The translations under genes and the position numbers were made by a program. Shown one piece after another: positions 1-7,380 of a stretch of 16,188 nucleotides of DNA. The DNA lies in assembly GCA_910587785.1 (NCBI GenBank), contig CAJUOA010000078.1:1-16188 (forward strand), in the 5' to 3' direction. The stretch is from an uncultured Oscillospiraceae bacterium. GTDB lineage: Bacteria > Bacillota > Clostridia > Oscillospirales > Oscillospiraceae. The notes under the pieces are model-generated. The model was not told where the DNA came from. It was given only the letters and a program-made list of their open reading frames with translations, and made no database searches. Numbering within the stretch: the stretch's first letter is position 1; every line of letters begins with the position of its first letter.

Positions 1-1532
1 TCAGCGCCATCAAGACCGTCAAGCGGAAGATCACCGACCTGGACCGGGCCAAGATCGAAGAACAGAAAAAGGCGGTCCGCGCCGGGTACGACATGGACAT
101 CATCCCCTCCGACCTCGCCACTTATGGCAATGAGGCCAAGAAGCTGCTGCAAGATTTACAGAGCCGGAATGAGCGGATGTTTCTGGTGACGTTCCTGGTG
201 GTGAACACGGCGGACAGCCAACGCCAGCTGGACAACAACGTATTCCAGGCTTCCAGCATCGCGCAGAAACACAACTGCCAGCTGGTCCGTCTGGATTTCC
301 AGCAGGAGGAGGGGCTTATGAGCAGCCTCCCCCTGGGTGTGAATCAGATTGAGATACAGCGCAGCCTTACCACCAGCAGCACCGCCATTTTTGTCCCGTT
401 CACCACCCAGGAGCTTTTCCAGAGCGGGAAGGAGGCCCTTTACTACGGGCTGAACGCCCTGTCCAACAACCTTATCATGGTGGACAGGAAGCTATTAAAA
501 AATCCCAATGGGCTTATCCTCGGCACACCCGGCAGCGGCAAGTCCTTCTCCGCAAAGCGGGAAATCTCCAACGTGTTCCTCGCCACCAATGACGATATTC
601 TCATTGCAGACCCGGAGGCGGAGTATTATCCCCTGGTCCAGCGGCTGGGCGGTCAGGTCATTAAAATCTCCCCCACCAGCAGGCAGTATGTAAACCCGAT
701 GGACCTGAACCTGGACTATTCCGATGATGAATCGCCGCTTTCGTTGAAAGTGGACTTCCTCCTGTCCTTCTGCGACATTGTGGTGGGCAGCAAGGACGGC
801 CTCCAGCCCGTGGAGAAAACGGTCATTGACCGCTGTGTGCGGCTGGTCTACCGGCAGTACCTGGAGGACCCCCGCCCGGAGAACATGCCCATTCTGGAGG
901 ACCTTTACAACCTTCTGCTGAAGCAGGAGGAAAAGGAGGCCCACTTCATCGCCACCGCCCTGGAAATCTACGTTACCGGCAGTCTGAACGTATTCAACCA
1001 CCGCACCAATGTGGACATTGACAACCGCATCGTCTGCTACGACATCAAGGAGCTGGGCAAGCAGCTGAAACAGCTGGGGATGCTGGTGATCCAGGACCAG
1101 GTATGGAACCGCGTCACCGTCAACCGGGCCGCTGGCAAGACCACCCGCTACTATGTGGACGAGTTCCATCTGCTGCTCAAAGGCGAGCTGGCATCGTGGA
1201 GCGTGGAGATTTGGAAGCGGTTTCGCAAATGGGGCGGGATTCCTACCGGAATTACGCAAAACATAAAGGATTTGCTGGCTTCGCGGGAAATCGAGAACAT
1301 TTTCGAGAACAGCGACTTCATTTACATGCTCAATCAGGCCGCTGGGGACCGGCAGATTCTCGCCAAGCAGCTGAACATCTCCCCCCACCAGCTGTCCTAT
1401 GTCACCCACTCCGGCGAGGGGGAGGGGCTTTTGTTCTATGGCAATGTGATCCTGCCCTTTGTGGACCGCTTCCCCAAGGACACGGAGCTGTACCGGCTCC
1501 TCACCACCAAGCCCCAGGAGGTCGCGGTATGA
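1..1532 (+). CDS. VirB4-like conjugal transfer ATPase (CD1110-like), 5' end missing
   Basis: This is the cytoplasmic ATPase that powers the type IV secretion channel of a Gram-positive conjugative element. The frame is open from base 3, upstream of the first ATG at 93, so the true start lies before the window; 509 residues are visible, against roughly 800 in full-length relatives. Walker A (GTPGSGKS) is at 522-545, and Walker B (YYVDEFH) is at 1149-1169 with the Asp-Glu pair at 1158-1163. A later stretch with GITQN and the conserved C-terminal FYGN...PFVDRFPKD is typical of VirB4/TraE-type ATPases. The stop overlaps the next start (ATGA, 1529-1532), which implies translational coupling. The family call is firm; the subfamily name rests on remembered similarity and gene order. 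Confidence 0.93.
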   Translation, partial: SAIKTVKRKITDLDRAKIEEQKKAVRAGYDMDIIPSDLATYGNEAKKLLQDLQSRNERMFLVTFLVVNTADSQRQLDNNVFQASSIAQKHNCQLVRLDFQQEEGLMSSLPLGVNQIEIQRSLTTSSTAIFVPFTTQELFQSGKEALYYGLNALSNNLIMVDRKLLKNPNGLILGTPGSGKSFSAKREISNVFLATNDDILIADPEAEYYPLVQRLGGQVIKISPTSRQYVNPMDLNLDYSDDESPLSLKVDFLLSFCDIVVGSKDGLQPVEKTVIDRCVRLVYRQYLEDPRPENMPILEDLYNLLLKQEEKEAHFIATALEIYVTGSLNVFNHRTNVDIDNRIVCYDIKELGKQLKQLGMLVIQDQVWNRVTVNRAAGKTTRYYVDEFHLLLKGELASWSVEIWKRFRKWGGIPTGITQNIKDLLASREIENIFENSDFIYMLNQAAGDRQILAKQLNISPHQLSYVTHSGEGEGLLFYGNVILPFVDRFPKDTELYRLLTTKPQEVAV

Positions 1533-3244
1533 AGCGCCAGCCCCGCCTCCAGTTTACGGATGCAGAGCTGTCCCCCAAGCTGAAACGGCATGTCCGGCGG
1601 GCGGAGCGGGCGGCGGACAAGGTGGAACGGGCGCGGGAGAAGATTCCCAGGGACCGGAAAAAGCTCAAACGCCGCATGATCGAGCAGCAGTCCGGCAAGG
1701 CCCGCAGGGGCAAAAAGCACCTCTATTTCGAGGAAGTGGACCGGCCCAGGCCCCCCTCCAAGCTGACCCACGCCGTCCAATCCGCGCCGCTGAACGCCGC
1801 TTCGGTCCAGACCCACCGGAAAATCCGGGAGGCGGAACAGGACAACACGGGCCTGGAGAGCGCCCACCGGCTGGAGGAGGCGGCGGAGGGCGGGGTCCGG
1901 CTGGCGGCATACTCTTACCGCGCCCAAAAGCTGCGGCCCTACCGGGAGGCGGCAAAGGCGGAGCGGCAGCTGGAAAAGGCCAATGTGAACGCGCTGTATC
2001 AGAAGCACCTCCACGACAACCCTCAGCTTGCCAGCAGCCCCCTCTCCCGCTGGCAGCAGAAACGGGCCATTCAGAAGCAGTACGCCGCCTCGGTGAAGTC
2101 CGGCCAGACCGCCGCCGCCACAATGGAGAACTCCGCCAAGGCCGCGAAAAAGGCGGCGGAGAAGTCCAAAGACACCGCCAATTTTATCTGGCGGCACAAA
2201 AAGGGCGTTGGCATCATCATCGGCCTGCTGGCCTGCGTCAGCCTGCTGCTCAACTGCATGGCCTCCTGCTCCATTCTGCTGGAGGGCGGACTGTCCATGC
2301 TGGGCGGCTCCACCTACCCCTGCCGGGACGAGGATATGCTGGGGGCCGAGGCCGCATACGCCGGAATGGAGGCGGAGCTTCAGTATGAGCTGGACAACTA
2401 TGCCGCCCTGCATCCCGGCTATGACGAATACAATTTTGACCTGGACGAGATCAGCCACGACCCCTATGTGCTGGTCTCCATCCTCACCGCCTACCACCAG
2501 GGGGAATGGACGCTGGCGGAGGTGCAGGGGACGCTGCAAATGTTATTTGACCGGCAGTACACCCTCACCGAGACTGTGGTGGTGGAGGTGCGCTACCGGA
2601 CGGAGACCCGGACGGACAGCGAGGGGAACAGCTACACCGTAGAGGTCCCCTACAATTATTACATCTGCAATGTGACCCTGGACAATTTCGACCTGTCCCA
2701 TCTCCCGGTCTACATCATGGGTGAGGATCAGGTCAGCATGTACGCCACCTATATGGCTACCCTGGGCAACAGGCCGGACCTGTTCCCACGGAGCGAATAC
2801 CCTAACGCCTCCCAGCGGGAGGACTACCTGGATTATGACGTACCCCCGGAGGCATTGGAGGACGAGACCTTTGCCGCGATGCTGGCCGAAGCCGAGAAAT
2901 ATCTTGGCTATCCCTATGTCTGGGGCGGCAGCAGCCCCAGCACATCCTTTGACTGCTCCGGCTTCGTCTCCTGGGTCATCAATCACAGCGGCTGGAACGT
3001 GGGGCGGCTGGGGGCCAAAGCCCTGTGTAACCTCTGCACCCCGGTCTCACCCGCCAACGCCCGCCCCGGCGATCTGGTGTTTTTCATCAACACCTACGAT
3101 GCGCCGGACCCCAACGCGCCTACGCATTGCGGAATTTATGTGGGCAATAATATGATGATTCACTGTGGAAATCCCATTTCTTACGCCAATTTGAACAGCA
3201 GTTATTGGCAAAATCACTTCTATTGCTATGGCCGTCTGCCATGA
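1529..3244 (+). CDS. Membrane-anchored NlpC/P60 (C40) cell-wall hydrolase, CD1108-like conjugation protein
   Basis: This 571-aa protein probably opens peptidoglycan locally for the conjugation channel, a VirB1-like role. The start at 1529 is chosen because it overlaps the VirB4 stop and begins MKRQPRLQFTDAELSPKLKR; the frame is open further upstream, but only as a shadow of VirB4. Residues 1-220 are very basic and Lys/Arg/Ala-rich, with predicted helices. A hydrophobic segment at about 226-250 (GIIIGLLACVSLLLNC) is the membrane anchor. The C-terminal NlpC/P60 domain starts near residue 455 (YLGYPYVWGG); its likely catalytic Cys is C476 (FDCSGF), the His is H533 (THCGIYVG), and H545 is a third-residue candidate. 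The order basic N-terminus, one membrane segment, extracellular hydrolase is usual for this ICE family. Peptidase function is family knowledge; its place in the channel is inferred. Confidence 0.9.
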   Translation: MKRQPRLQFTDAELSPKLKRHVRRAERAADKVERAREKIPRDRKKLKRRMIEQQSGKARRGKKHLYFEEVDRPRPPSKLTHAVQSAPLNAASVQTHRKIREAEQDNTGLESAHRLEEAAEGGVRLAAYSYRAQKLRPYREAAKAERQLEKANVNALYQKHLHDNPQLASSPLSRWQQKRAIQKQYAASVKSGQTAAATMENSAKAAKKAAEKSKDTANFIWRHKKGVGIIIGLLACVSLLLNCMASCSILLEGGLSMLGGSTYPCRDEDMLGAEAAYAGMEAELQYELDNYAALHPGYDEYNFDLDEISHDPYVLVSILTAYHQGEWTLAEVQGTLQMLFDRQYTLTETVVVEVRYRTETRTDSEGNSYTVEVPYNYYICNVTLDNFDLSHLPVYIMGEDQVSMYATYMATLGNRPDLFPRSEYPNASQREDYLDYDVPPEALEDETFAAMLAEAEKYLGYPYVWGGSSPSTSFDCSGFVSWVINHSGWNVGRLGAKALCNLCTPVSPANARPGDLVFFINTYDAPDPNAPTHCGIYVGNNMMIHCGNPISYANLNSSYWQNHFYCYGRLP

Positions 3245-3259
3245 GAGGAGAGATGCAAA

Positions 3260-3490
3260 ATGAACCCGAAAATCAAGAAGATCGACAACGAGTATGAGAA
3301 GAACGCGGCTAAGATCACCGAGCTGCAAGCCCGCCAGCGGGAGCTGGAGAAGCAGCGCCTGGAGCTGGAAAATCTGGACATCATCGGCATCGTGCGGAAC
3401 ATGGGCCTGACCCCCGACCAGCTGGCGGCGCTCATCCAGGGCGCGAGGCCCACCGACATGGAGAAGAAGGAGGAGACCGACTATGAATAA
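3260..3490 (+). CDS. DUF4315 family coiled-coil protein
   Basis: A 76-aa small protein matching the DUF4315 family found between the NlpC/P60 gene and the DUF4366 gene of Clostridia ICEs. Residues 1-42 are charged and heptad-like (KIKKIDNEYEKNAAKITELQ), consistent with a coiled coil. A conserved tail follows with NMGLTPDQLAALIQ at about 50-63. A purine-rich ribosome binding site (GAGAGGAGAG, 3243-3252) lies 7 bases before the ATG. There is no signal peptide or membrane segment. The stop overlaps the next start by 8 bases. The molecular function is unknown; from its position it probably supports assembly of the transfer apparatus. Confidence 0.85.
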   Translation: MNPKIKKIDNEYEKNAAKITELQARQRELEKQRLELENLDIIGIVRNMGLTPDQLAALIQGARPTDMEKKEETDYE

Positions 3491-4625
3491 ACTGGCAACG
3501 CGCATACTGTCCGTCCTGCTCTGCGTGGCGCTGTGCTGCGCCGCGCTTCCCGCCCCGGCCTTTGCCGCCAGCGGCGAGGCTGACCGGGAATCCGGGCAGG
3601 CCCCGGCAGGCGGTTATACCATCGACCTGGACAGCCTCTTTGCCATGCTGCTCTCCGGGGGCGGGGACACTCTGTTTTCCTTCGGCGGTAAGGACTGGAC
3701 GCTGGACGAGGTGGAGAGGGCCTTTGCCAGCCTGGAGGCAGACGGCAGCGCCGGACCGGAGCCGGTCACAGAGCCGGAGCGGGTCGGCACGGTGGTCACA
3801 GGCGGGTCCCGGCTGAACCTCCGTTCCGGCAGCAGTACGGACTATGCTGTGATCGGGCAGCTGGCCCCCGGCGATCAGGTCCGCGTGCTGGGGGAGGAAA
3901 ACGGCTGGTATGAGGTCCTTATCACCGAAAAGCGGGGCTATGTCTGCGGAAAGTATCTGAATGTGGAGGAAGCCCCCCAGGAGACAGGCGAGGCCCCCGA
4001 CCTGCTGGATGAACAGTTTCTGACGCTGTTTCTGGCCCTGATGATGCAGGGCATGACCGGCGCGGAGGGGAACACCGGCGCGCTCACCCCGGAGGGCAAC
4101 CTGACGCTGGTGGACGATCTGACCGGAAGCGCCCCGGAGGATAAACAGTTTATCACCGTTGTCACCAAAAGCGGCAACTATTTTTACATCATCATTGACC
4201 GGGCGGAGGATGGGGAGAACACCGTCCACTTTCTGAACCAGGTGGACGAGGCCGATCTGCTCTCGCTGATGGAGGACGGGGAACAGGCCCCGGCAGTCTG
4301 CTCCTGTAAGGACAAGTGCGTGGCGGGGACGGTGAATACCTCCTGCGCGGTCTGTTCCGTCAATATGGCCGAGTGCGCCGGGAAAGCGCCGGAGCCAGAA
4401 CCTGACCCGGAACCGGAGAAGCCGGAGCCGCAGAAAAAGGGCGGCAGCAGCGGCCTGCTGGTGATCGTGCTGGCGCTGGCCCTGGCGGGTGGCGGCGCGG
4501 TGTACTATCTGAAATTTATGAAGAAAAAGCCGGAGGCCAAGGGCAGCACCGACCTGGACGATTACGACTACGGGGACGAGCCGGACGAGGAGGACGAACC
4601 TGACGGGGAGGACGGGGAAGCATGA
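3483..4625 (+). CDS. Secreted, membrane-anchored SH3/DUF4366 protein (CD1107-like mobile element protein)
   Basis: A 380-aa surface protein of the conjugation module. It has a signal peptide (residues 1 to about 29, MNKLATRILSVLLCVALCCA then PAPAFAAS). A bacterial SH3 domain at about 102-160 carries LNLRSGSSTDYAVIGQL, the usual pattern of SH3_3 domains that bind the cell wall. A DUF4366 core lies at about 220-265 (FITVVTKSGNYFYIIIDR). A six-cysteine cluster follows at about 273-298, then a Pro/Glu spacer, a membrane helix at about 323-345 and an acidic cytoplasmic tail (DDYDYGDEPDEEDEP). This topology places most of the protein outside the membrane, beside the NlpC/P60 hydrolase. The ATG lies inside the end of the DUF4315 gene, so translation is coupled. 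The exact role is not established. Confidence 0.87.
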   Translation: MNKLATRILSVLLCVALCCAALPAPAFAASGEADRESGQAPAGGYTIDLDSLFAMLLSGGGDTLFSFGGKDWTLDEVERAFASLEADGSAGPEPVTEPERVGTVVTGGSRLNLRSGSSTDYAVIGQLAPGDQVRVLGEENGWYEVLITEKRGYVCGKYLNVEEAPQETGEAPDLLDEQFLTLFLALMMQGMTGAEGNTGALTPEGNLTLVDDLTGSAPEDKQFITVVTKSGNYFYIIIDRAEDGENTVHFLNQVDEADLLSLMEDGEQAPAVCSCKDKCVAGTVNTSCAVCSVNMAECAGKAPEPEPDPEPEKPEPQKKGGSSGLLVIVLALALAGGGAVYYLKFMKKKPEAKGSTDLDDYDYGDEPDEEDEPDGEDGEA

Positions 4626-4792
4626 AATACTTCACGGACCGCCCGATGGAGCGGGTGATGATGCAGCTCCCCCATGCCCAGCGGGACCAGCCGCCCCAGC
4701 CCCCGGAGGGCCACTCCTGCCACGGCTGCAAGCGGTACGGCGAGGGCTGCGTCCTGCCCTGTTACCGGGGTGTGAGGGAACAGCCGGTGTAG
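4622..4792 (+). CDS. Small four-cysteine protein (56 aa), unrecognised family
   Basis: The ATG overlaps the preceding stop (ATGA, 4622-4625), with a GGAGGA Shine-Dalgarno at 4607-4612 nine bases upstream. The product starts MKYFTDRPMERVMMQ, has a Pro/Gln-rich middle, and then four cysteines in the pattern CHGCKRYGEGCVLPC (residues 33-47) that could bind a metal. Codons end mostly in G or C, as in the neighbours, which supports real coding. I recall similar short ORFs at this position, just before topB, in other Clostridia ICEs, but no named family. It has no signal peptide or membrane segment. A small zinc-binding accessory protein is only a guess. Confidence 0.7.
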   Translation: MKYFTDRPMERVMMQLPHAQRDQPPQPPEGHSCHGCKRYGEGCVLPCYRGVREQPV

Positions 4793-4799
4793 ACCTGAC

Positions 4800-4826
4800 G
4801 AGCGGCCCTGGTGATCGGGGCCGCTC
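4800..4826 (+). terminator. GC-rich hairpin between transfer operon and topB
   Basis: A perfect 9-bp stem (GAGCGGCCC / GGGCCGCTC) encloses a 9-base loop and is followed by CCCTATTTTG. The stem starts 8 bases after the stop of the 56-aa gene. The T-run is short, so this may be a weak terminator, an attenuator or an RNA-processing site rather than a full stop, given that topB starts only 25 bases later. Confidence 0.4.
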
Positions 4827-4835
4827 CCTATTTTG

Positions 4836-4844
4836 AAGGGAGTG
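4836..4844 (+). promoter_or_regulatory. Ribosome binding site deciding the TTG start of topB
   Basis: AAGGGAGTG has its GGGAG core 8 bases before a TTG at 4851. This supports TTG 4851 as the start instead of the in-frame TTG at 4833, which overlaps this site and has no Shine-Dalgarno of its own. No ATG precedes the conserved YQLVIAEKPS in this frame. Confidence 0.7.
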
Positions 4845-4850
4845 ATTATT

Positions 4851-6896
4851 TTGTATCAGCTGGTGATTGCGGAAAAGCCCTCTGTTGCCATGAGCATTGC
4901 CAAGGCGCTGGGGTCCACAGCCCGGAAGGAGGGCTGCATGGAGGGCGGGGGCTGGCTGGTGAGCTGGTGCGTGGGGCATCTGGCGGAGCTGGCCGAGCCT
5001 GCCGCGTATGACCCCCGGTACGGCAAGTGGCGGCGGGAGGATTTGCCCATCCTGCCGGAAAGCTGGTGCTTTACCATCGGCAAGGACAAGCGGGGCCAGT
5101 TTGACACCCTGCGGACCCTGCTGCGCCGAGAGGATGTGTCCGAGGTAGTGAACGCCTGTGACGCTGGCCGGGAGGGGGAGCTGATCTTCCGCACGGCCTA
5201 CCATCTGGCCGGATGCACCAAGCCCATAAAACGGCTGTGGATTTCCAGCATGGAGGACAGCGCCATCCGGGAGGGCTTCGCCAACCTCCGCCCCGGCAAA
5301 GACTATGACGGTCTCCACCAAGCGGCCCTGTGCCGCCAAAAGGCCGATTGGCTGGTGGGCATCAACGCCACCCGTCTGTTTTCAGTGCTGTATAACCGGA
5401 CGCTGAACATCGGGCGGGTCATGTCCCCCACCCTGGCCCTCATTGTCCAGCGGGAGGCGGAGATCGCCGCCTTTACCCCGGAGCCGTTCTACACGGTGGA
5501 GCTGGACTGCGGCGGCGTGACCGCTGCGGGGGAGCGGATCAGCGTCAAAAAAGATGCGTCCGCCCTCGCCGCCGTCTGTGAAGGCAGCGCCGCCGTCATT
5601 CGGACGGCGGAACGCCGGGAGCGGTCCGAGAAGTCCCCGGCCCTTTATGATTTGACCACCCTCCAGCGGGAGGCCAACCGCGCCCTGGGCTACACCGCCC
5701 AGCAGACCCTGGACTACCTCCAGGCCCTCTATGAAAAGAAGCTGTGTACCTATCCCCGGACGGACAGCCGCTATTTGACGGACGATATGGAGAACACGGT
5801 CCCCGCCCTGGTCTCCGCCGCCGCTTCCGTCTGCGGCACGGACGCGCCGGGGACCGTGCTGGCCTCCCAGGTGTGCAGCAGCGGGAAGGTCACAGACCAC
5901 CACGCTGTTGTCCCCACCAGGAGCGCCGCTGCCGCCGACCTCGCCGCCCTGCCCCTGGGGGAGCGGGAGGTGCTGCGGCTGGTGTCGCTGGCCCTGCTCC
6001 GGGCGGTCTGTCCGCCCTATCGGTATGCCGAGACCGCCGTGGCGGTGGAGTGCGCCGGTCACAGCTTCTCCGCCAAGGGGAAGGTCCTGCTGGACGCTGG
6101 CTGGCGGGCTTATGCGGAGCTTCCCCAGGACGCGGCCCTCCCGGATGATCTGACGGAAGGAATGACGCTGCCGGTGGCGGCGGCACAGGTCAAGACTGGC
6201 AAGACGGCCCCGCCCAAGCACTTCACAGAAGATTCCATCCTCGCCAGTATGGAGACCGCCGGAGCCGGAGATATGCCGGAGGACGCGGAGCGGAAGGGCA
6301 TCGGCACCCCCGCCACCCGCGCCGGGATTCTGGAAAAGCTGGTGGCCTCTGGTCTGGTGGAACGGAAAAAGGCCAGGAAGATCACCAGCCTCCTGCCCAC
6401 CCAGGCGGGCAGCTCCCTCGTCACCGTTCTGCCGGAGGCCCTGCAATCCCCCCTGCTGACTGCCGAATGGGAGCAGCGGCTGGGAGAGGTGGAGCGGGGG
6501 ACGCTGGCCCCGGAGGACTTCATGGAGGGCATCGCCGCCCTGGTCCGCGATCTGGTCCGGGACTATCAGCCGGTTCCCGGCTGGGAGGTCCTGTTCCCTT
6601 CAGACCGGGAGACGGTCGGCCCTTGCCCCCGGTGCGGCGGCGCTGTCACCGAGAGCAAAAAGGGCTTTTTCTGCGAGAATCGGGACTGCCGCTTCGCCCT
6701 CTGGAAAGACAGCCGGTTCTTCTCCGCCAAAAAGAAGCAGCTGACAAAATCCATCGCCGCCTCGCTGCTGAAGGATGGGCGGGCGCGGCTCACCGGCTGC
6801 TGTTCCGAGAGGACCGGCAAGACCTATGACGCGGTGGCTGTGCTGGTGGATGATGGGGAAAAGGCCCAATACAGGCTGGAGTTCGGCCATGAGTGA
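4851..6896 (+). CDS. topB: DNA topoisomerase III (type IA), mobile element type
   Basis: This 681-aa enzyme relaxes or decatenates DNA by cutting one strand, and probably serves ICE DNA processing during transfer or replication. The Toprim domain opens with YQLVIAEKPSVAMS; its acidic motif is DAGREGEL (D104-E110). The second acidic position of the usual DxDxE is glycine, as I recall it being in related mobile-element TopB proteins. The catalytic tyrosine is Y301 in TYPRTDSRYLT. GIGTPATRAGI is also a type IA signature. The C-terminus has a zinc ribbon (C592, C595, C608, C613) followed by a topoisomerase C-terminal repeat. The start is TTG, chosen by the Shine-Dalgarno at 4836 and by the family N-terminus. 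The stop overlaps the next start by 8 bases. Length fits the family. Confidence 0.95.
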   Translation: MYQLVIAEKPSVAMSIAKALGSTARKEGCMEGGGWLVSWCVGHLAELAEPAAYDPRYGKWRREDLPILPESWCFTIGKDKRGQFDTLRTLLRREDVSEVVNACDAGREGELIFRTAYHLAGCTKPIKRLWISSMEDSAIREGFANLRPGKDYDGLHQAALCRQKADWLVGINATRLFSVLYNRTLNIGRVMSPTLALIVQREAEIAAFTPEPFYTVELDCGGVTAAGERISVKKDASALAAVCEGSAAVIRTAERRERSEKSPALYDLTTLQREANRALGYTAQQTLDYLQALYEKKLCTYPRTDSRYLTDDMENTVPALVSAAASVCGTDAPGTVLASQVCSSGKVTDHHAVVPTRSAAAADLAALPLGEREVLRLVSLALLRAVCPPYRYAETAVAVECAGHSFSAKGKVLLDAGWRAYAELPQDAALPDDLTEGMTLPVAAAQVKTGKTAPPKHFTEDSILASMETAGAGDMPEDAERKGIGTPATRAGILEKLVASGLVERKKARKITSLLPTQAGSSLVTVLPEALQSPLLTAEWEQRLGEVERGTLAPEDFMEGIAALVRDLVRDYQPVPGWEVLFPSDRETVGPCPRCGGAVTESKKGFFCENRDCRFALWKDSRFFSAKKKQLTKSIAASLLKDGRARLTGCCSERTGKTYDAVAVLVDDGEKAQYRLEFGHE

Positions 6897-7245
6897 ACGC
6901 ATGAGCGAGGCCCAATTCCGCCGCGCCGGAAAGCTCATCCGCCGCCTGTGCGCCAACTATGACGGCGGCAACTGCCTCCCCCTGGACGATGGGGACGTTT
7001 GCCCCTGCCCCCAGCTGATCTCTCCTACCGTGATCTGCAAATACTTCCGCGCCGCCGTCCTTCCGGCTGATCGGGAGCTGTGCGCGGAGGTCCTGGGCGG
7101 CAGATACATCTGGAAGCGGTGTACCCTCTGCGGCAGGAGGTTCGCCGCCAAAAGCAACCGGGCCATGTACTGCGCTCCCTGCGCCCAAAAGGAGCGGCGG
7201 CGAAAAACCCGCGACCGGGTGCGCCGCCACAGGGGGCGGACGTAA
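6889..7245 (+). CDS. Cysteine-rich VLP domain protein
   Basis: A 118-aa protein matching the Cys_rich_VLP family common in Clostridia conjugative elements. It starts MSERMSEAQFRRAGKLIRRL, followed by the family core NYDGGNCLPLDDGDVCPCPQ and AVLPADREL (the VLP-like motif). Ten cysteines are present. The last four form a CxxC...CxxC zinc-ribbon pattern (RCTLCGRRF, MYCAPC), and a very basic tail (KERRRKTRDRVRRHRGRT) suggests nucleic-acid binding. ATG 6889 is preferred over the in-frame ATG 6901 because GGAG at 6878-6881 sits 7 bases upstream and the start overlaps the topB stop. The family function is not known; a DNA-binding accessory or regulator is plausible but inferred. Confidence 0.85.
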   Translation: MSERMSEAQFRRAGKLIRRLCANYDGGNCLPLDDGDVCPCPQLISPTVICKYFRAAVLPADRELCAEVLGGRYIWKRCTLCGRRFAAKSNRAMYCAPCAQKERRRKTRDRVRRHRGRT

Positions 7246-7271
7246 CGCTTTAGGCCCTCGAAAACCCTGCT

Positions 7272-7291
7272 GTTTCCGGGCGTTTCCGGCC
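7272..7291 (+). repeat. Tandem 10-bp direct repeat
   Basis: GTTTCCGGGC is followed immediately by GTTTCCGGCC, so the first nine positions differ at only one base between copies. The second copy forms the left arm of the hairpin starting at 7278. It could be a protein-binding site or a by-product of the hairpin sequence. Confidence 0.5.
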
Positions 7292-7317
7292 CTGGTCCGG
7301 GAGCGCCCGTATCTTTT
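7278..7317 (+). terminator. Likely rho-independent terminator after the topB block
   Basis: GGGCGTTTCCGG (7278-7289) pairs with CCGGGAGCGCCC (7297-7308) over 12 base pairs, two of them G-U, around a 7-base loop. GTATCTTTT follows directly. It sits 33 bases after the stop of the Cys-rich VLP gene, as expected for a terminator or attenuator ending that transcript. Confidence 0.6.
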
Positions 7318-7336
7318 CCCCCGGACCCGCCAAAAC

Positions 7337-7351
7337 ACGGTTTTAGACCGT
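7337..7351 (+). promoter_or_regulatory. Small palindrome upstream of the 1080-aa gene
   Basis: ACGGT-TTTAG-ACCGT is a perfect 5-bp inverted repeat with a 5-base spacer, ending 12 bases before the Shine-Dalgarno. It may be an operator or a small 5' leader hairpin. It is short enough to arise by chance. Confidence 0.35.
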
Positions 7352-7380
7352 TACAGCCCATAGAAAGGAGCTGATTTATC

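Larger units (their letters stand above)
7246..7380 (+). other. Intergenic region with regulatory-looking elements
   Basis: This 135-bp non-coding gap is the largest in the window. It holds a tandem 10-bp repeat (7272-7291), a 12-bp hairpin with a T-rich tail (7278-7317), a short palindrome (7337-7351) and a strong Shine-Dalgarno (AAAGGAG, 7364-7370) 10 bases before the next ATG. I see no convincing -35/-10 pair, although a promoter for the downstream genes would be expected here. Confidence 0.6.

Noticed and set aside
495..1409. 304-codon minus-strand frame opposite VirB4
   Set aside because: It is an antisense shadow of the VirB4 gene, with no family motifs.
1103..1528. Upstream extension of the NlpC/P60 frame to an ATG at 1103
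   Set aside because: This part overlaps VirB4 in another frame, reads as low-complexity Arg/Gly/Pro sequence, and the family N-terminus begins at 1529.
1436..2539. 367-codon minus-strand frame opposite the NlpC/P60 gene
   Set aside because: It is an antisense shadow rich in Gly/Leu/Val, with no Shine-Dalgarno-supported start or family match.
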